A DNA stretch of 64,000 nt from Sisyra terminalis (Eukaryota > Arthropoda > Insecta > Neuroptera > Sisyridae): contig OY292274.1 of NCBI GenBank assembly GCA_958496175.1, positions 52,338,630 through 52,402,629 of the forward strand. Reading direction: 5' to 3'. Made by a program: the position numbers and the translations under genes. The notes under the pieces are model-generated. The model had not been told where the DNA came from and did no database searches. It saw only the letters and a program-made list of their open reading frames with translations. Each line of letters begins with the position of its first letter. The first letter of the stretch is position 1. Positions 24,001 through 36,101 of this stretch are shown here, piece by piece.

Positions 24001-27000
24001 ATAAGAAATAAATATATTTTCAACAATTACAATTGAAATAGTTTATAAAATTGTTCATTAAAACAAAATAATTATATTTTTTCGAGGTACAGGTAAATAT
24101 TGTACAGATTACGCTTAATGGATGAATAACTTGTGATTACTTATTTGTGAAATAATTTGTTTTATTTTCTGACCATTTTGTGAGATATGTGTGATTTTTA
24201 TCAATTAGTTTTGAAAATGTTAAAGTTTATTCAACGATATTTTATATAAAATAATGTAAAACTGATGTTTAATTTACCTTTCATCAATATCAGATATCTG
24301 GACTGAAATACCTTTTTTGGCTATTTGTTCTACCAGATTGGCTTCTCCAACCCAAGCCGCAACCATAATAGCAGTTTTATAAAATTTTTCTTTTTTTAAA
24401 AACGCATCGAAATCTCGTTTTTCGTACGCCTCAATTAGTTCGGGAGCACCAGGAAGTGATTGCAAACTTTGCCATACCTCACTTGGATTCCAAATTTCTT
24501 GTATAAGTTTCGACCGGATCTGACACACAAATTGTTTATCATTAAAATGATTATTGTTTTCATAAACACTGTTTTCCGGATCTCATTATTTGTAACGTAC
24601 TCGTTGTTCACTATCGGATCCAGAACCCGCATCCTCATCACTTGAAATACTTCCTGGTTCGATGTCTTCCATTTTCTGCCTCCATCTCACATTTGATATT
24701 CCAGTTTCAAAATTCATAGCTACGTTCGGCCGTCTGGACATTCTCACGTCCGAACAAATACACAAACACTTTTCAACACCATTATATTTTACTTTCAAAC
24801 CGATTCTTTTCTCTAGTTTCTTTCGATTCTGATTGGATAACGTGTTTAAAAATAATTTTTTTTGTACTGCAACATATCAAAGTAATTCGGAGAGATTGCT
24901 GATTGACAGAATTGCCAGGAATCTTCTAAACATTGGTTGTTTAACAAAAAATTTAAGAAATCATTGAGAAACCGAAAAAAAAACGGTGTAAAATGCTAAT
25001 TTTAATTTTGTTGAGCTTTGAAAATAAAAAAATTCAACCACAAATTTTCACATGTGAACCTAACTCATAATGCTGTTATAGTTAAATTATTAAAATGCAG
25101 CAAAAAACCCAAAATATTGAAGAACTAAAAGTGGCTAAAATATTTTACTTGTTCCCCTAACGTAGTCTAGTGAAAACTGGCTAGGAACTGAAATTTCCAC
25201 TTTGTTTTCTTTTAGAATTGCGCCAGAATTTCATTATTTACATTAAATTCGACTCAATATTCATAAATTTTGCATATTATTTGTTACACATTTTAAAAGG
25301 AAAATCTCAATTCTAATATTAGTTAACAAAGAAAACACATCACAATGTGTTCTTAATCTAAAGCGCTTATTTTTAGTGTTTCAATTAACTTTTTGCGACT
25401 ACATAACACAATTAATTTAGACATCCTGTAAATCCCTCAAACAGTAAATGTATGTGTTACAAATTACGGAAATTTTATTAGAATTTCTATTTTTATTTTA
25501 AATTCAAATAGATAAGTGAAATTATCTGAAGCTAAAATAACGAAGCTAAAATGTTCATCTTATAGATCATAGAAAACTAATGATGTGTTTCTGTATTTTC
25601 CTTGTATAATTTTACATTAAAACTAATAAATATAAAAAAAGGAAGTTTGAAATTTAAAAAGCAAACTAATGTTGACTTAACTCTTTTTTTATTTATTAAA
25701 AACAATGACTTTAACGTATGCAGATATTTTTAAAGTCATTCATTATGAAATAAAATTGTGATCCAGTTATTTAGGAATCTAAAATAAGAATTCATTTTCT
25801 GTAAAAGTTATAAATCTTATGTTATGCTAAACGTAGATTAAACTAATCGTTGTTTTTAAGCGAAAGAAATCCAATTTTCTCATGCATACCTTACTAATTT
25901 TAAAACTTGTTAATGTGTTTATATTCGAGCTTGTTAAGTGTGTACCAATGCCATTATATTATTTCATTTGATTAAAACGATTCCAATATTCTTCTATATG
26001 ACTTCAGACTGGTCCTATTTTTAGTTTCTGTAATGTAGTGTTGATTGCTTATAAGTTTTATTTTCTTGTTATGACGCCGACCAAAAGAACAAAGCAAATA
26101 ATTAATTGTTCTGGCCAAATTATTTTATTGATATATAATGTGATATAGCGTTAATGTGGACTGCTTTTATGGTGCGGTGTGTAGATTAAACTGCTCAGTC
26201 AAAGTAATTTTTTATAGTGAAGTTTTTTATTTTTTTATTTGCCTACATATGCATTTCATTTGCTGAAAAACTTAGATCCCATGTAGATGTGTAGTTCTTA
26301 TGTCTTCATGTTATTTTTTTATAAATTTGAGTAAACAATAAAAGCGGCGATTTAATTCTGTATCTATGGATGAATTTGGAAATTTTGGCCTAAAATTTAG
26401 GCCCAGTGGTGATCGCTCTAAAACTGATAGGTATTTGGTTCAAATCATGCATCGAGCAAATTTTGGATATTTATCGATTTACAGATTTTTGTTTATCCTA
26501 GAGTCGCTAAAAACTTGGATTGTTATAAAGCGACGGTAAATACAAAAAAAAAATGCAGTAAAAATTTACTTAAAACTTTGGGGAGCAATCATGAAAATGG
26601 TATTTCTGGATAAGGTCTCTGCATATAAACTTATCTAAAACAAAAAATGCTGAAGACATGCTTTTTTCTCGCAAAAAAAAATAAGTAAAAAACATCATGT
26701 AGTATATATGAAGGATGTTATTCAAGCCAGATTTTGGACAATTTTTCAAATCTTTCTTCACCAATTGGCGATTTAAATCGATCAGTTTGGGACTCAAAAG
26801 GATTACCGTAGCATTTTCGTTTTTAAATTATTTTCTACCCTTGCTTATAGTTCTTGCTTAGCAGTTGTTAAATGCCGTTAATAACTTTTTTGAACATTGT
26901 TAACAATAGATTGGATTCTATCAAGGTTGATAGAAACGCTGATAAAAATGTGTACATTTTATAATGACCAAAGTGGTGAAAATCAATATATTGAAAATGT

Positions 27001-30000
27001 TTACAGTGTATCTAAATTTAGTATGGAAAATTTGAGATATAACTTCAAAAGTGGCTCGCGGAGCTACAACACATTTCCGAAGTGGCTCGCAATATCATTT
27101 GAGTTAACCATCCCTAATTTCAAGTATGCTGATTTTTCCATATCTTAAAAAAGAACAAAGATGTTTAATTAAATGGTCCAATTGATATCCAACTAATAGG
27201 TATCCGTTTACTTATTTTAAACGGCCTTCTTCTGAATGCTGCTTTTATTATTAATAATTAAACGTAACTAGACAAACTTTTTAGTCGCATTTGATTACAA
27301 AATTTCTATAAAATTAGTAAAGCTGTCTTTAATTTGAAACCATAAGTGAAATCAGAAAAAAATATTAGTACAACTATTGTAGATTAGACTTGTTTATGAC
27401 CTTCTTTATACTTATTTTTTTATGCAAAACACTAAGAAGTACTTGAAAGCAAAATATTATCGAAATCGATAAACCTGTTCTTCAATCACACGATAGAATT
27501 CAGGTAGACAAACATTTACGTTCATTTTATTAACCTTTGCTCCATAATGATCAATATTGTGAGCCAAACCGAATAAATTCCAAACAGGTGTGAAATTGAA
27601 AAGAATTTTACCTGCTCTCAACTGACGATAATAAATAATATAGTAGTGAGAAAAAGGTAGATTCAAAGGTTTCATTTATGGAATTGGAAGAAGGTGTTAA
27701 TTTAATTATAATTGACAACAAATAATAAATACCTCAAACTGGTTCAGATTCCTTAAATGATATATTTATACTTGCCATTTTCTCATTTTGACCTTCAAGC
27801 TTTTATTATGTTATTTCTTATCAACAGTTGAGCATATACTTGAATTTTTTGTATATATACAATTAAATATTAAATCAAATTAAATATTTTTACAAACAAA
27901 TCAAATTTCATTTCATGGTTTCATTAAATTCTTTTGTGTATAGTAATAATATTAAATACATTTTAAAAATAAAACATTTTACAAATTGCCTGCGTTACTA
28001 TTATATGTACTTGATTATATGATATGGAAATATATTTTTAATAAAATATCAGAGGACCCGGTGAACTTCGTACCCCCCAAAATTGAATTGCGAAAATTAA
28101 TTAATATCGGTAATATTGCTACATTTTTAACTATTAAATTACTGACAATAACAATAATTATTAACAATTAAATGAATATATATTTTTTTTTTACTTATTT
28201 ACTTATTTTTCACCTATAATAACATTAAACATGTTAAAACTCATATACCTACAAAAAATCCTGAAATTCTCATATATTCATGAATTTAAGGACATATATA
28301 GATATTTCTAACCATATTTTTATTATTGAATTTTTTGTGTCCCTCTAAATTGTATTATCCTCTTGGCCAATTCGATCCTAAGGTTGCCATTAGTCAGGAA
28401 CTGGAAATTCAATCAATATTACAGTTGTATTTCCGCTATTTTGAAATTGATTTCAAAATGCCTATAAATGCCTTTTTTTAACAGAGATACGCATATCATG
28501 CCTCTACTTAATTTATATATTATATCATTGATTGTTACGTCATATGTATATTTTGTATATTTTAAAAAGTATATTTTACATAAGTAAGTTAAAAATTCCC
28601 TTTTATAGCAGATTTTTTTGTCATTGATAATAATAAAAATCATCGATTTGTCTCAACTCGTCAATTAATTGGATTAATTGCCAAAAGCTGTTATGTTTGC
28701 ATATATGCCAGAATATTTGAATGATCGATTATTAATTATATTTGGAATAAAAACTTTACCAATGTACTCCATACATGAATCAACCCTACTTTTTATACAA
28801 AATATTCGAAAAACAATAGACCTGCAGAAAAGAGTACGTAGAAGATTAAATTTGGAAACCAAAAATTAGTTTTTGGTTTTACGACACTTGGTATCTCAAA
28901 GGTAGGGGGTTGTTATTATAATATATTTCTGTTTTTTTTTTTTTTCATTTATCGTTCATTACCGTTTCTTTTGGAACATTCTGTATAGAGCAGCTTTAAA
29001 AATAAAATTTGAAAACTTAAATTGATTACAGGTAATTAATTTCAAAAATATTTCAGATAGGAGCAGATGGAGTTAATTCAAAAGTAAGGAAAGCTATGAA
29101 TATTCACTATCTTTCTTGGCCTTACGAACAACGTGGATTAGTAGCAACTGTAAAAATATCAGAGGTATGTTGATCCCATCGTTTCTGTTATTTTAAGTAC
29201 ACTTTTCTTCATTCGAGAAATTTAGTGTACGGTCACTAAATCTAGAAATATTTTCGTTAGAAATATATTAATTAATCGAACCGCATATTAATTTCCTGTG
29301 TAAATTAAGTTTTTAAGCATTCTTTAAGCAACCATTTTATTTCACGGATGAATTTATTTATTTTTAGCCCACTGAAAATGTTGTAGCTTGGCAACGATTT
29401 TTGCCTACTGGACCAGTCGCTTTATTACCGGTAAGTTACAGTGTAACATGAAAATTATAATGGAGCTATAATTTTCATATTAATAATTTTAAACGACAAA
29501 AATTTTAGTTAACACATCAACTTAGCTCATTAGTATGGACAACTAATTTAACGGAAGCTAGAAAATTACTAAGCTTACCACCAGAATTGTTCGTTGATGA
29601 ACTCAACAATGCTTTAGTAAGATTTGTTTTGATATATATAACAAAGTTTTGAATACCCCTTTCTTTTTTTAAGTGGCAAAAGCCGAAGCGTAACGACATA
29701 TTGGATACAGTTACTTCATCAGTTAATAATGTTTTACGGCAATTAAATTTGGAAACAAGTATTCCGAAACAACTACCTCCGAATATATCAGAAATAGATC
29801 CTGATTCGAGAGCTGTTTTTCCATTAGCATTTGGACATGCTACTAATTATGTGGGCCAAAGTGTGGCACTTGTGGGGTAAAATTAAATTATTTTAATATT
29901 CAATAATAGTTGCTTTATTAATTTTTTTCTATTGTACTAGAGATGCAGCTCATCGAGTTCATCCTTTAGCAGGACAGGGTGTTAATTTGGGTTTTGGTGA

Positions 30001-30442
30001 TGTACTTTGTTTGACTGATATTGTTGCCAATTCTGTTTATAACGGAAATAATATTGGTAAATAAAACATAAATTTCACATTATTAGTAAAAATTTAATTT
30101 GATTAAGTACAATATATAAAGATATAAACATAATAGAAATAAATTAGCGATATTCAATGTACATTTTTTTTCAGGAAGTCTGAAACACTTGCACGACTAT
30201 GAAACATTACGCCAAAGACATGTTGTACCAACAGCATTTGGAATTGACGCCTTACAAAAACTTTACGGCACATCCATAACACCTATTGTTTTACTTAGAA
30301 GTGTTGGATTACAATTAACAAATTCACTTCCACCTCTTAAAGTTTGTCATTAGTCTTGATTTTATTTTATTTAAAATATAAAACAGTAATATATACTTTC
30401 TTTTCATTCCAGAAAGCCATTATGGATCATGCACGATTATAA
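18020..30442 (+). CDS. COQ6: Ubiquinone biosynthesis monooxygenase COQ6
   Basis: FAD-dependent monooxygenase that hydroxylates the C5 position of the coenzyme Q ring precursor, on the matrix side of the inner mitochondrial membrane within the CoQ synthome. Exons: 18020-18170, 18261-18451, 18515-18754, 29057-29164, 29368-29430, 29509-29616, 29674-29876, 29941-30056, 30175-30341, 30413-30442; 458 residues (human about 468), all phases closing. The N-terminus is basic and lacks acidic residues for about 30 residues, as in a mitochondrial presequence. FAD motifs are seen: GGGMVGV near residue 40, [11 protein letters not shown] after the large intron, and [30 protein letters not shown] is another family block. 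Intron 3 is 10.3 kb and contains an entire antisense channel gene. AATAAA at 30631 is a likely polyadenylation signal. Confidence 0.96.
20166..24741 (-). CDS. pyx: TRPA-family ion channel, pyrexia-like
   Basis: Ankyrin-repeat cation channel of the TRPA subfamily, closest in my judgement to insect pyrexia (heat-tolerance/thermosensory channel); the symbol is less certain than the family. Exons (minus): 24601-24741, 24278-24519, 22244-22529, 20166-22190; 897 residues, all phases closing. The start is the first in-frame ATG (MSRRPN). The N-terminus is acidic ([15 protein letters not shown]). Ankyrin repeats run from about residue 100 to 390 ([42 protein letters not shown] and so on). Six hydrophobic segments occupy about 480-720, with the pore-loop motif [12 protein letters not shown] before the last. 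The C-terminus is basic. AATAAA occurs immediately after the stop (20164-20159). The gene lies wholly within COQ6 intron 3 on the other strand. Its own 1.75 kb intron (22530-24277) holds a MITE remnant. Confidence 0.93.
23607..23655. mobile_element. MITE family, copy 6 (left-end fragment)
   Basis: Only the left terminus (CCCTGTTAAAAAAAAGGCAA) and about 30 bp of core remain. Lies in the long intron of the channel gene. Confidence 0.5.
26400..26543 (+). repeat. tRNA-derived SINE, copy 2 (A box lost)
   Basis: Contains CGCTCTAAAACTGATAGG, a B-box-like GGTTCAAATCATG, CATCGAGCAAATTTT, CCTAGAGTCGCTAA and terminal ATAAAGCGACGGTAAAT. The first A-box segment is deleted relative to the full copies. Confidence 0.75.
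28441..28486. mobile_element. MITE family, copy 7 (right-end fragment)
   Basis: Only the right terminus (AAATGCCTTTTTTTAACAG) and the adjacent TTTCAAAATGCCTATAAATG remain. Confidence 0.5.
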
Positions 30443-31867
30443 ACAAACAAGTACTGAATATTTTATTATGAGAAAATGGAATATTTATACAACATTTTTT
30501 GATACAAAATTAATTAATTTCAATACCAAGTATAAAAATACTGTAAACAAAAACTTTGTTAACTTTTCTTCTTATCGTTCCAACAATAGTTTTACTTTTG
30601 AAAGTTGGTTTGATTAATAGAAAAAATTGAAATAAATAAGTAATAGAGTGTTCTATATAGTATTTCTCTTTATTTCTTATATTTTTTTTTCTTTTCTGTG
30701 TGGTAATTACTTAAAATACACTAAAATTACAGATAGACTTTATATTTTCATAACACGGTTAAATAGATCTTTAGCAAACCTCAGTATACAATCTATTCTT
30801 AAAAAAAATGATTATTTTTTTTAAGAAATGTGGAACAATTAAAAATTAGTAGAAATACAAACATTATGGCTTTAAAATTTATATTTATATATTACGTACA
30901 ATCTTTCTGTACGTTTAAGCATGTATGCTTAAACGCTTTAAAAGTTTACAAGCTTAAAAGCTTTGTATGTTCAAGTTGGTTGAATTGCTTGTTTGGTGCA
31001 ACAGAAACATTGAATTCCATAAAGCCATCAAATTGGACGTTGAGCAATGAACGTCGTTTCATTAAATTAAAAGTATCCTGGAACTATTCAATAAACATAT
31101 AATTTTATTTCATAAATATACTATAATTATTGGAAATATAAACAGAAGAATTAAGAGCAAAACAGTTTTGATAATTATTATGCTACAGTTCCTTCTTAAA
31201 CAAGTCTTTGACAAGGTCGATTACTTGGCACCAACCTTCTTTATTTGGCATATGCAGCTTTTAAAGAATTAAAGAAGGTGGTATCAAGCAATGCCTCAGT
31301 TACTCGTTGAATTTTCTTTTTTGTTACTTTATTTTCATTATGGCCGATTTATTCACGAATTGAACAAAAACAAAAAAGGTAATGAGCCGTTTAAGATAAT
31401 ATATCTTACGTTAGAGCTATTGCCAGATAGTGACTTATTTAAAAAGTTACCTATACTCTTAATTTTATGTGAAAAAAGAAACTATATTAAAAAAATTAAA
31501 TTAGTCTAATTATTTAAAGTACATTTCAGTTTGACCAACAAAAATTTTATTAGCTGAGTTTGGTTACGTCATTTTCATTACAATTAGAATTCGGAAGGAA
31601 ATGCACGACTAAAAGACGTACCGAGAAAATTTCGAGGGAGAGTACCATAAACTAAAATTATGTTTTCATAAACAACTTATATTACAATTTTCGGTTAATT
31701 GAAGTTATTTTCAAAAATTATAGCAATAAAAAGTAAACTTCTGTCAATTTTTATTTCCTCAAAATTATAACTAGTTATTACCTACTATAAAGTAATAATC
31801 GCTTATAACTTGATAGAATACTAATAATTTAAACTTTAACATACATAGCATTATTATTACAATTAGA
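30443..31867. other. Intergenic downstream of COQ6
   Basis: COQ6 3' UTR (AATAAA at 30631), then AT-rich sequence. A short minus-strand open stretch at about 31190-31255 reads like a protein C-terminus (NKEGWCQVIDLVKDLFKKEL then stop) but has no recognisable upstream exon, so no gene is called. Confidence 0.4.
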
Positions 31868-32735
31868 ATTTATATATAAAATTCTTTATTGGTCCATTAA
31901 CAGTACAATTTATTATTTACAAAAATTAAAAGCTTGAGTGCCAGAGCAGTTGCTCTTTCCCTCTTACAAAATAAAATTATATGTGAAAACTTAAAATAAA
32001 AAATTCTCTGTTTCTTATGTTGGGAAAAAGGACCTAAAAAACCCAACAAGGTTTCAATAAAAAAAAAAGAAAATAATATAATAATATACTGGTTCTTATA
32101 AAATATATCTTATCCTTTTGTGCTTTGTCACTATATTCTGATCATAAGCCCCAATATTTCTGATTGCTACATTTTCGTTTTCTTCGCATTTCTTAAAAAA
32201 ATTGAAGCAAACTTCTTTTAAATATTCTTTTACCAGTGGTAATTCGCTTCTGTCATGAAGTTCCTGGATCCACGTGTACCTTGGTGCATTCAAAGCAAAC
32301 CTCAAAAATTTATTTTGCACTATTTGCAGTTTGTTAAAATTACTGTTGCTTATGAAGCTCCAACTTACTCCTGCATAGGTTAACATTGGCCTAATAAGTA
32401 CTTTATAAATAATTAGTTTATTTTTCGCACTTAAGCCACTGTCCCTGTTAAACAAGGGAAAAAGTGCAACAATAAGACCCTTACTTCTTTGTACTAGGTT
32501 GTTGATGTGGAGAGTAAATGTTAATCTTTGGTCTAACGTCACCCCTAAATATTTTAATGAAGTGGACCATTCGATGTCATTACTTCCAAGTTTGATTTAT
32601 TATTGGTCTTCTTTTGGTAAAAATGATGGTTTTGGTTTTATTTAGGTTTATTTTCCATCTCCTGAAGTACCTCAATAACCTTTCTAAAGCATCGCTTAGT
32701 TTTTTGACTATTGTATTAATGCGCCATGATGACAC
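31868..32735 (-). mobile_element. Jockey-like non-LTR retrotransposon fragment
   Basis: The 3' part of a LINE. On the minus strand, 32540-32735 encodes the region just after the reverse-transcriptase core (WKINLNKTKTIIF, then a stop and frame change before KYLGVTLDQRLTF). The frame 32096-32542 then carries the typical post-RT thumb sequence (YKVLIRPMLTYAGVSW). A 3' tail with AATAAAGAATTTTATATATA follows. The RT catalytic domain and endonuclease are absent, so this is a 5'-truncated, mutated, dead copy. Confidence 0.85.
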
Positions 32736-32950
32736 TGCTAAAAATTAGAATTTGATTTGGTTATTAAATATAGTAATATTAATTAATAGTAATATTAAAT
32801 ATAAGAAAAATTAATATTTCCAAAATATTTTTCTGTTGTACATTTAAATCATTTCTTGTAACTATTAATGATGTCTATTTCGCCATGGTTAATCTTAGTC
32901 ATCATCGTTATCCGCAACAATAATATATAAATTTTGTATTTCAGATTTAA

Positions 32951-33637
32951 GGGGGTTCTCTCGTGTGATGGGCTAGGCAAATCGATTTTTCTTTGCATAA
33001 AAATCACTTCCTTAACATGTCTAGATTATGCTGGTATAGTTATTTTTCAAAATTTGAAGTCGTTATAAAATTACAGTCGTTACAAAGATACAATAGTCGC
33101 TATAGTTTTAACCGTACTTGAAACTTAAACACGTTTTTCTCAAAACTGTTTTTTTTTTTCAAACTTTCCTCCGTCGTATCTCGAGATCAGTTTGATCGGC
33201 CGACTTTCAATTTACAGGATAGACGGGATAGACTAAGCATATGAAGACGTACGGAGTGAACTAAAATCAATGAAAAACACCGAATATTTCTATTGTTTCT
33301 TTGTAACAAAAAAACCGTGAAATTGCTACATTTTCTTCTGAAATTTGCCAAAAAACCAATTTTCCATATTTTCATTTGATTCTAGTTCATTCCATGCTTT
33401 AAAGCTTACAAATTAAAACGCCGTTTTTCTTCTTTTTCTATAATTTGAGATAGCCATAACGCCATACTGCCATAGTGCTATAACTCATATTCTACAGGAG
33501 ATTTGTGACTAAAAGTTTATATAAATACATGGGCTTAAAATAAATATTAACCATGATAAAAAACGCAAAAACGTTCTATCATTTATTTGGTACTCAAAAA
33601 ATGCTTATAAAACAGAGCGTTACACGGGAGAATCCCC
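32951..33637. mobile_element. 687-bp TTAA-flanked inverted-repeat element
   Basis: The left end GGGGGTTCTCTCGTGT and right end ACACGGGAGAATCCCC form terminal inverted repeats. They are flanked on both sides by TTAA (32947-32950, 33638-33641), the target site of piggyBac and Kolobok superfamilies. The termini do not match canonical piggyBac CCC ends as written, so the superfamily is left open. There is no transposase frame. Confidence 0.8.
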
Positions 33638-33641
33638 TTAA

Positions 33642-35030
33642 AATATTAAAGAGTTTATGCCATTTTATTATCTACATATTACTAAACTTATAAAAACAAT
33701 AAGTAATCTACATATTAATCATTCAATTCTGTTATTTTTTTCAAACTAATGTTGTGATAGTTTTATAAGTTCAGTTTTTCTTTGAAAACAACTAAAAGAT
33801 TAAAAAAGGGTTCAAATCAATTGAGTTCAGTAGTTTTCTTGTAATAAAATAGAATTTCGTGGCCAACCCTATCTTTACAGATACGATTGTTCAAAAAACA
33901 TTTTTTTAACAGTGTTACTTTTGCAATGTCTATGAAGACCATAGTTTATATGGTTTATATAGATATAAATATCAAACCCACTTCGTTCCCATTTAGATTA
34001 ATATACTAGTTGCTTATGCAATTACTTAAAAGATTTCATATAGGTAAGTACGGTAAGTATATCAGTATAAGTGAAATGGGGGTGATTCTAATGAGTTAAA
34101 AACCATTAAAACTATTGAAAAAAATAATACCGAATTGGAACAAAAATACCACGGCACAAAAGCTATACTTATTGGGGTTTTTGGGAAACAATCTTTACTG
34201 CTTGGGCAAATATTTTTGGTAGGTAAATATATTTTTTTTGATTTTACAATTTTATATAAATTAAAGACATGTTCAAATTACGAAAAGTAAAAAAGAAGCA
34301 GAATTACTTCTATTAAACTTTACAAAACTCTGTCCAACATATTTCCCATCGTATTATTCTTTAAGAAACACTGGAACACAATAGACGAGTTTTGCCAGAC
34401 AAAAGCAATTAAAAAAAGGCCTTTGTCTGGCAATGGACTCAAACAGCGTGCAAAAAAAAAACTACCTACTTTTTAGTAATTCTCTTGACCTATTTTACTT
34501 GGAACAAAATTATTATTTCAGGAGCAATTAAAAGAAATGATAAATTAAATCACAAATATTGAATAAATGAATATTAAAGTACATGTTTGTAAACAAAAGT
34601 AAGTTAACGTAGGTATTTTTGCAAAGTAACTCGCCATATTAGGCAATATCAATGGGTTTACTAGTAGCAAAATGTAAATTGAATATTTTTCGAAATATTT
34701 CATATTTTTTCTATATCTAACTTCCGTTCAGGGACCTTTCTTTAATTATTTACTGCGTAATATTCTTATCAAGAACTGTGAATCAATATGAATCACAAAA
34801 GGACTTTTTAAAGATATTGCTTTAAAAAAAAAAGAGAAAATACCAACAAAATAAAATGCGTCATTATGGCTGCGATAACTGTATTATTCCAACCAATCAA
34901 TATGAAGCTGATGATGTTTTGTTTTTTTTCTCCCACCCTCCTTGAAGCATGACGTCACGATTACGCCAAAGTTACTGCATCCATAATAATTATTCCGCTG
35001 TTCTAAATAATATAAATTATAAAAATGTTA
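33642..35030. other. Intergenic, small perfect hairpin
   Basis: AT-rich, with no supported gene. At 34392-34433 a perfect 12-bp stem (TTGCCAGACAAA / TTTGTCTGGCAA) encloses an A-rich loop. No tRNA or terminator function is implied. Confidence 0.4.
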
Positions 35031-35157
35031 CATTTTTTACCTATTATTATAGTAAGTAAATCTTTTTGCAGTAAGTGAAAGAATAAAACCTCCGAAATTG
35101 TGGGTTTTACGAAGAAAATTTGTAAAATATTGGCGAACTACTTTACGTCTTTTGGCG

Positions 35158-35726
35158 ATGGAATACACTTGGCGATTTTCAGTATCGTATTTAAGCGCTG
35201 AAAGTGGACGCTTTCCAATCATTCTTCGAAAGGTATTGGTGATAGTGGCACATCTGGGAGCGGCCGTCTTCTTTCAAGGCATCACACCCAAGCCAAGCAG
35301 TTGTGCGAGGAATCAAAATATTTCTCTTCAAAAGCAAAAATCAGGTGTGTTTTTAAAATATTTTGAACGCATTTTTTTGGCAATTTCTTTGACCTTCATA
35401 CCACCCATATGGGTACGCAAAAGTGTATCATCGATAATTGCTCAAATCGTGGTTTAATCGATTGGATCACAAAAATCAAATGCAAGAAAAACGCTATTAA
35501 ACACCAAAGACAATATAATATGCGTGTAGAAGCTGTTTTAAAAATGGCGTTAGTGAAAGCGGAAACTGACCTCCATTTTAAACAACAAGAGCGTCTGAAA
35601 CGATGGCAGAATATCAAGATGGCGACGTGGTCTACAAAAATCTCCGATCCCTTACAATGTGAAGAATTAAATAGTTTGAACAACTTTATGGACAAATTAA
35701 ACAAATTTAAACCAAATTATAGATAA
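35158..35726 (+). CDS. Possible small multi-exon gene, unknown function
   Basis: The frame 35424-35726 encodes about 100 charged residues rich in Lys, Gln and Arg, with a helix-like centre (AVLKMALVKAETDLHFKQQE) and a Leu/Asn/Lys-rich end; its antisense reads as hydrophobic junk, favouring the plus strand. Two introns of the size usual here would extend it upstream in phase: 35345-35423 (CAG-gtgtgt to aaaag) and 35182-35245 (TCA-gtatcg to gatag). These would join exons 35158-35181, 35246-35344 and 35424-35726 (141 residues from an ATG at 35158). The open frame upstream of that ATG reaches about 35049 and may be further exon. Both acceptors are poor, so the model is weak. I recognise no domain. 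Confidence 0.3.
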
Positions 35727-36101
35727 TAAGAATTAGAAGGCTATTTTGTTTTGTACATTTTACTTTTATTTTTTTTACAAAATAGCCATTGATTATTAAT
35801 GTTTAAGTTTATAAAAATCAAGACTGTTATGTTATATATTTGATCTGTGATTCTATAAGGTATTTTTTTATTCCAGTCTCGGTGACGTAGTCCGATGCTA
35901 GCTGGGCTTGGTCGCTTTGGCCTTGAGGTTCACTGATCTGGTTTGTAAATGTATCGCTAATCTTAATTATTTTTCAGTTTAGTTTCTACTTCAATTTTGT
36001 AAATATAAACATTAAAAAAAATAAATTAGTTAAAATTTATTTTCTGTGATTTTATTGTGACCTGGTTAAAAGAACTATTTACTTGTTAGTTATCTTTATT
36101 T

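Larger units (their letters stand above)
18755..29056 (+). other. 10.3 kb intron 3 of COQ6
   Basis: GT-AG intron (donor GTAAGT, acceptor TTTCAG) between DLL and IGADG codons, in phase 0. It hosts the minus-strand TRPA gene (20166-24741), two truncated MITEs (23607, 28441) and a SINE copy (26400). The remaining stretches 18755-20165 and 24742-29056 show no supported exon of COQ6. Open frames at 27457-27675 and 28678-28869 are not convincing. Confidence 0.85.

Noticed and set aside
27457..27675. 72-codon minus-strand frame in the COQ6 intron ([16 protein letters not shown])
   Set aside because: Protein-like in part, but no flanking exons, no start context and no family I recognise.
28678..28869. 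Plus-strand frame just upstream of COQ6 exon 4 as a possible extra exon
   Set aside because: COQ6 reads straight from DLL to IGADG across the large intron, as in other animals, so no extra exon is needed; the frame is also open antisense.
30429..30617. 62-codon frame after COQ6 exon 10
   Set aside because: Falls in the COQ6 3' UTR; the true frame stops at 30442.
31190..31255. Minus-strand open stretch resembling a protein C-terminus (WCQVIDLVKDLFKKEL)
   Set aside because: Too short, with no upstream exon or homology that I can name.
34392..34433. Hairpin as a terminator or microRNA precursor
   Set aside because: A 12-bp stem with an A-rich loop is too short for a microRNA precursor, and intrinsic terminators do not apply in this genome type.
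35396..35704. Minus-strand 102-codon frame
   Set aside because: Its Phe/Leu/Cys-rich composition is the mirror of the Lys-rich plus frame and is an antisense shadow.
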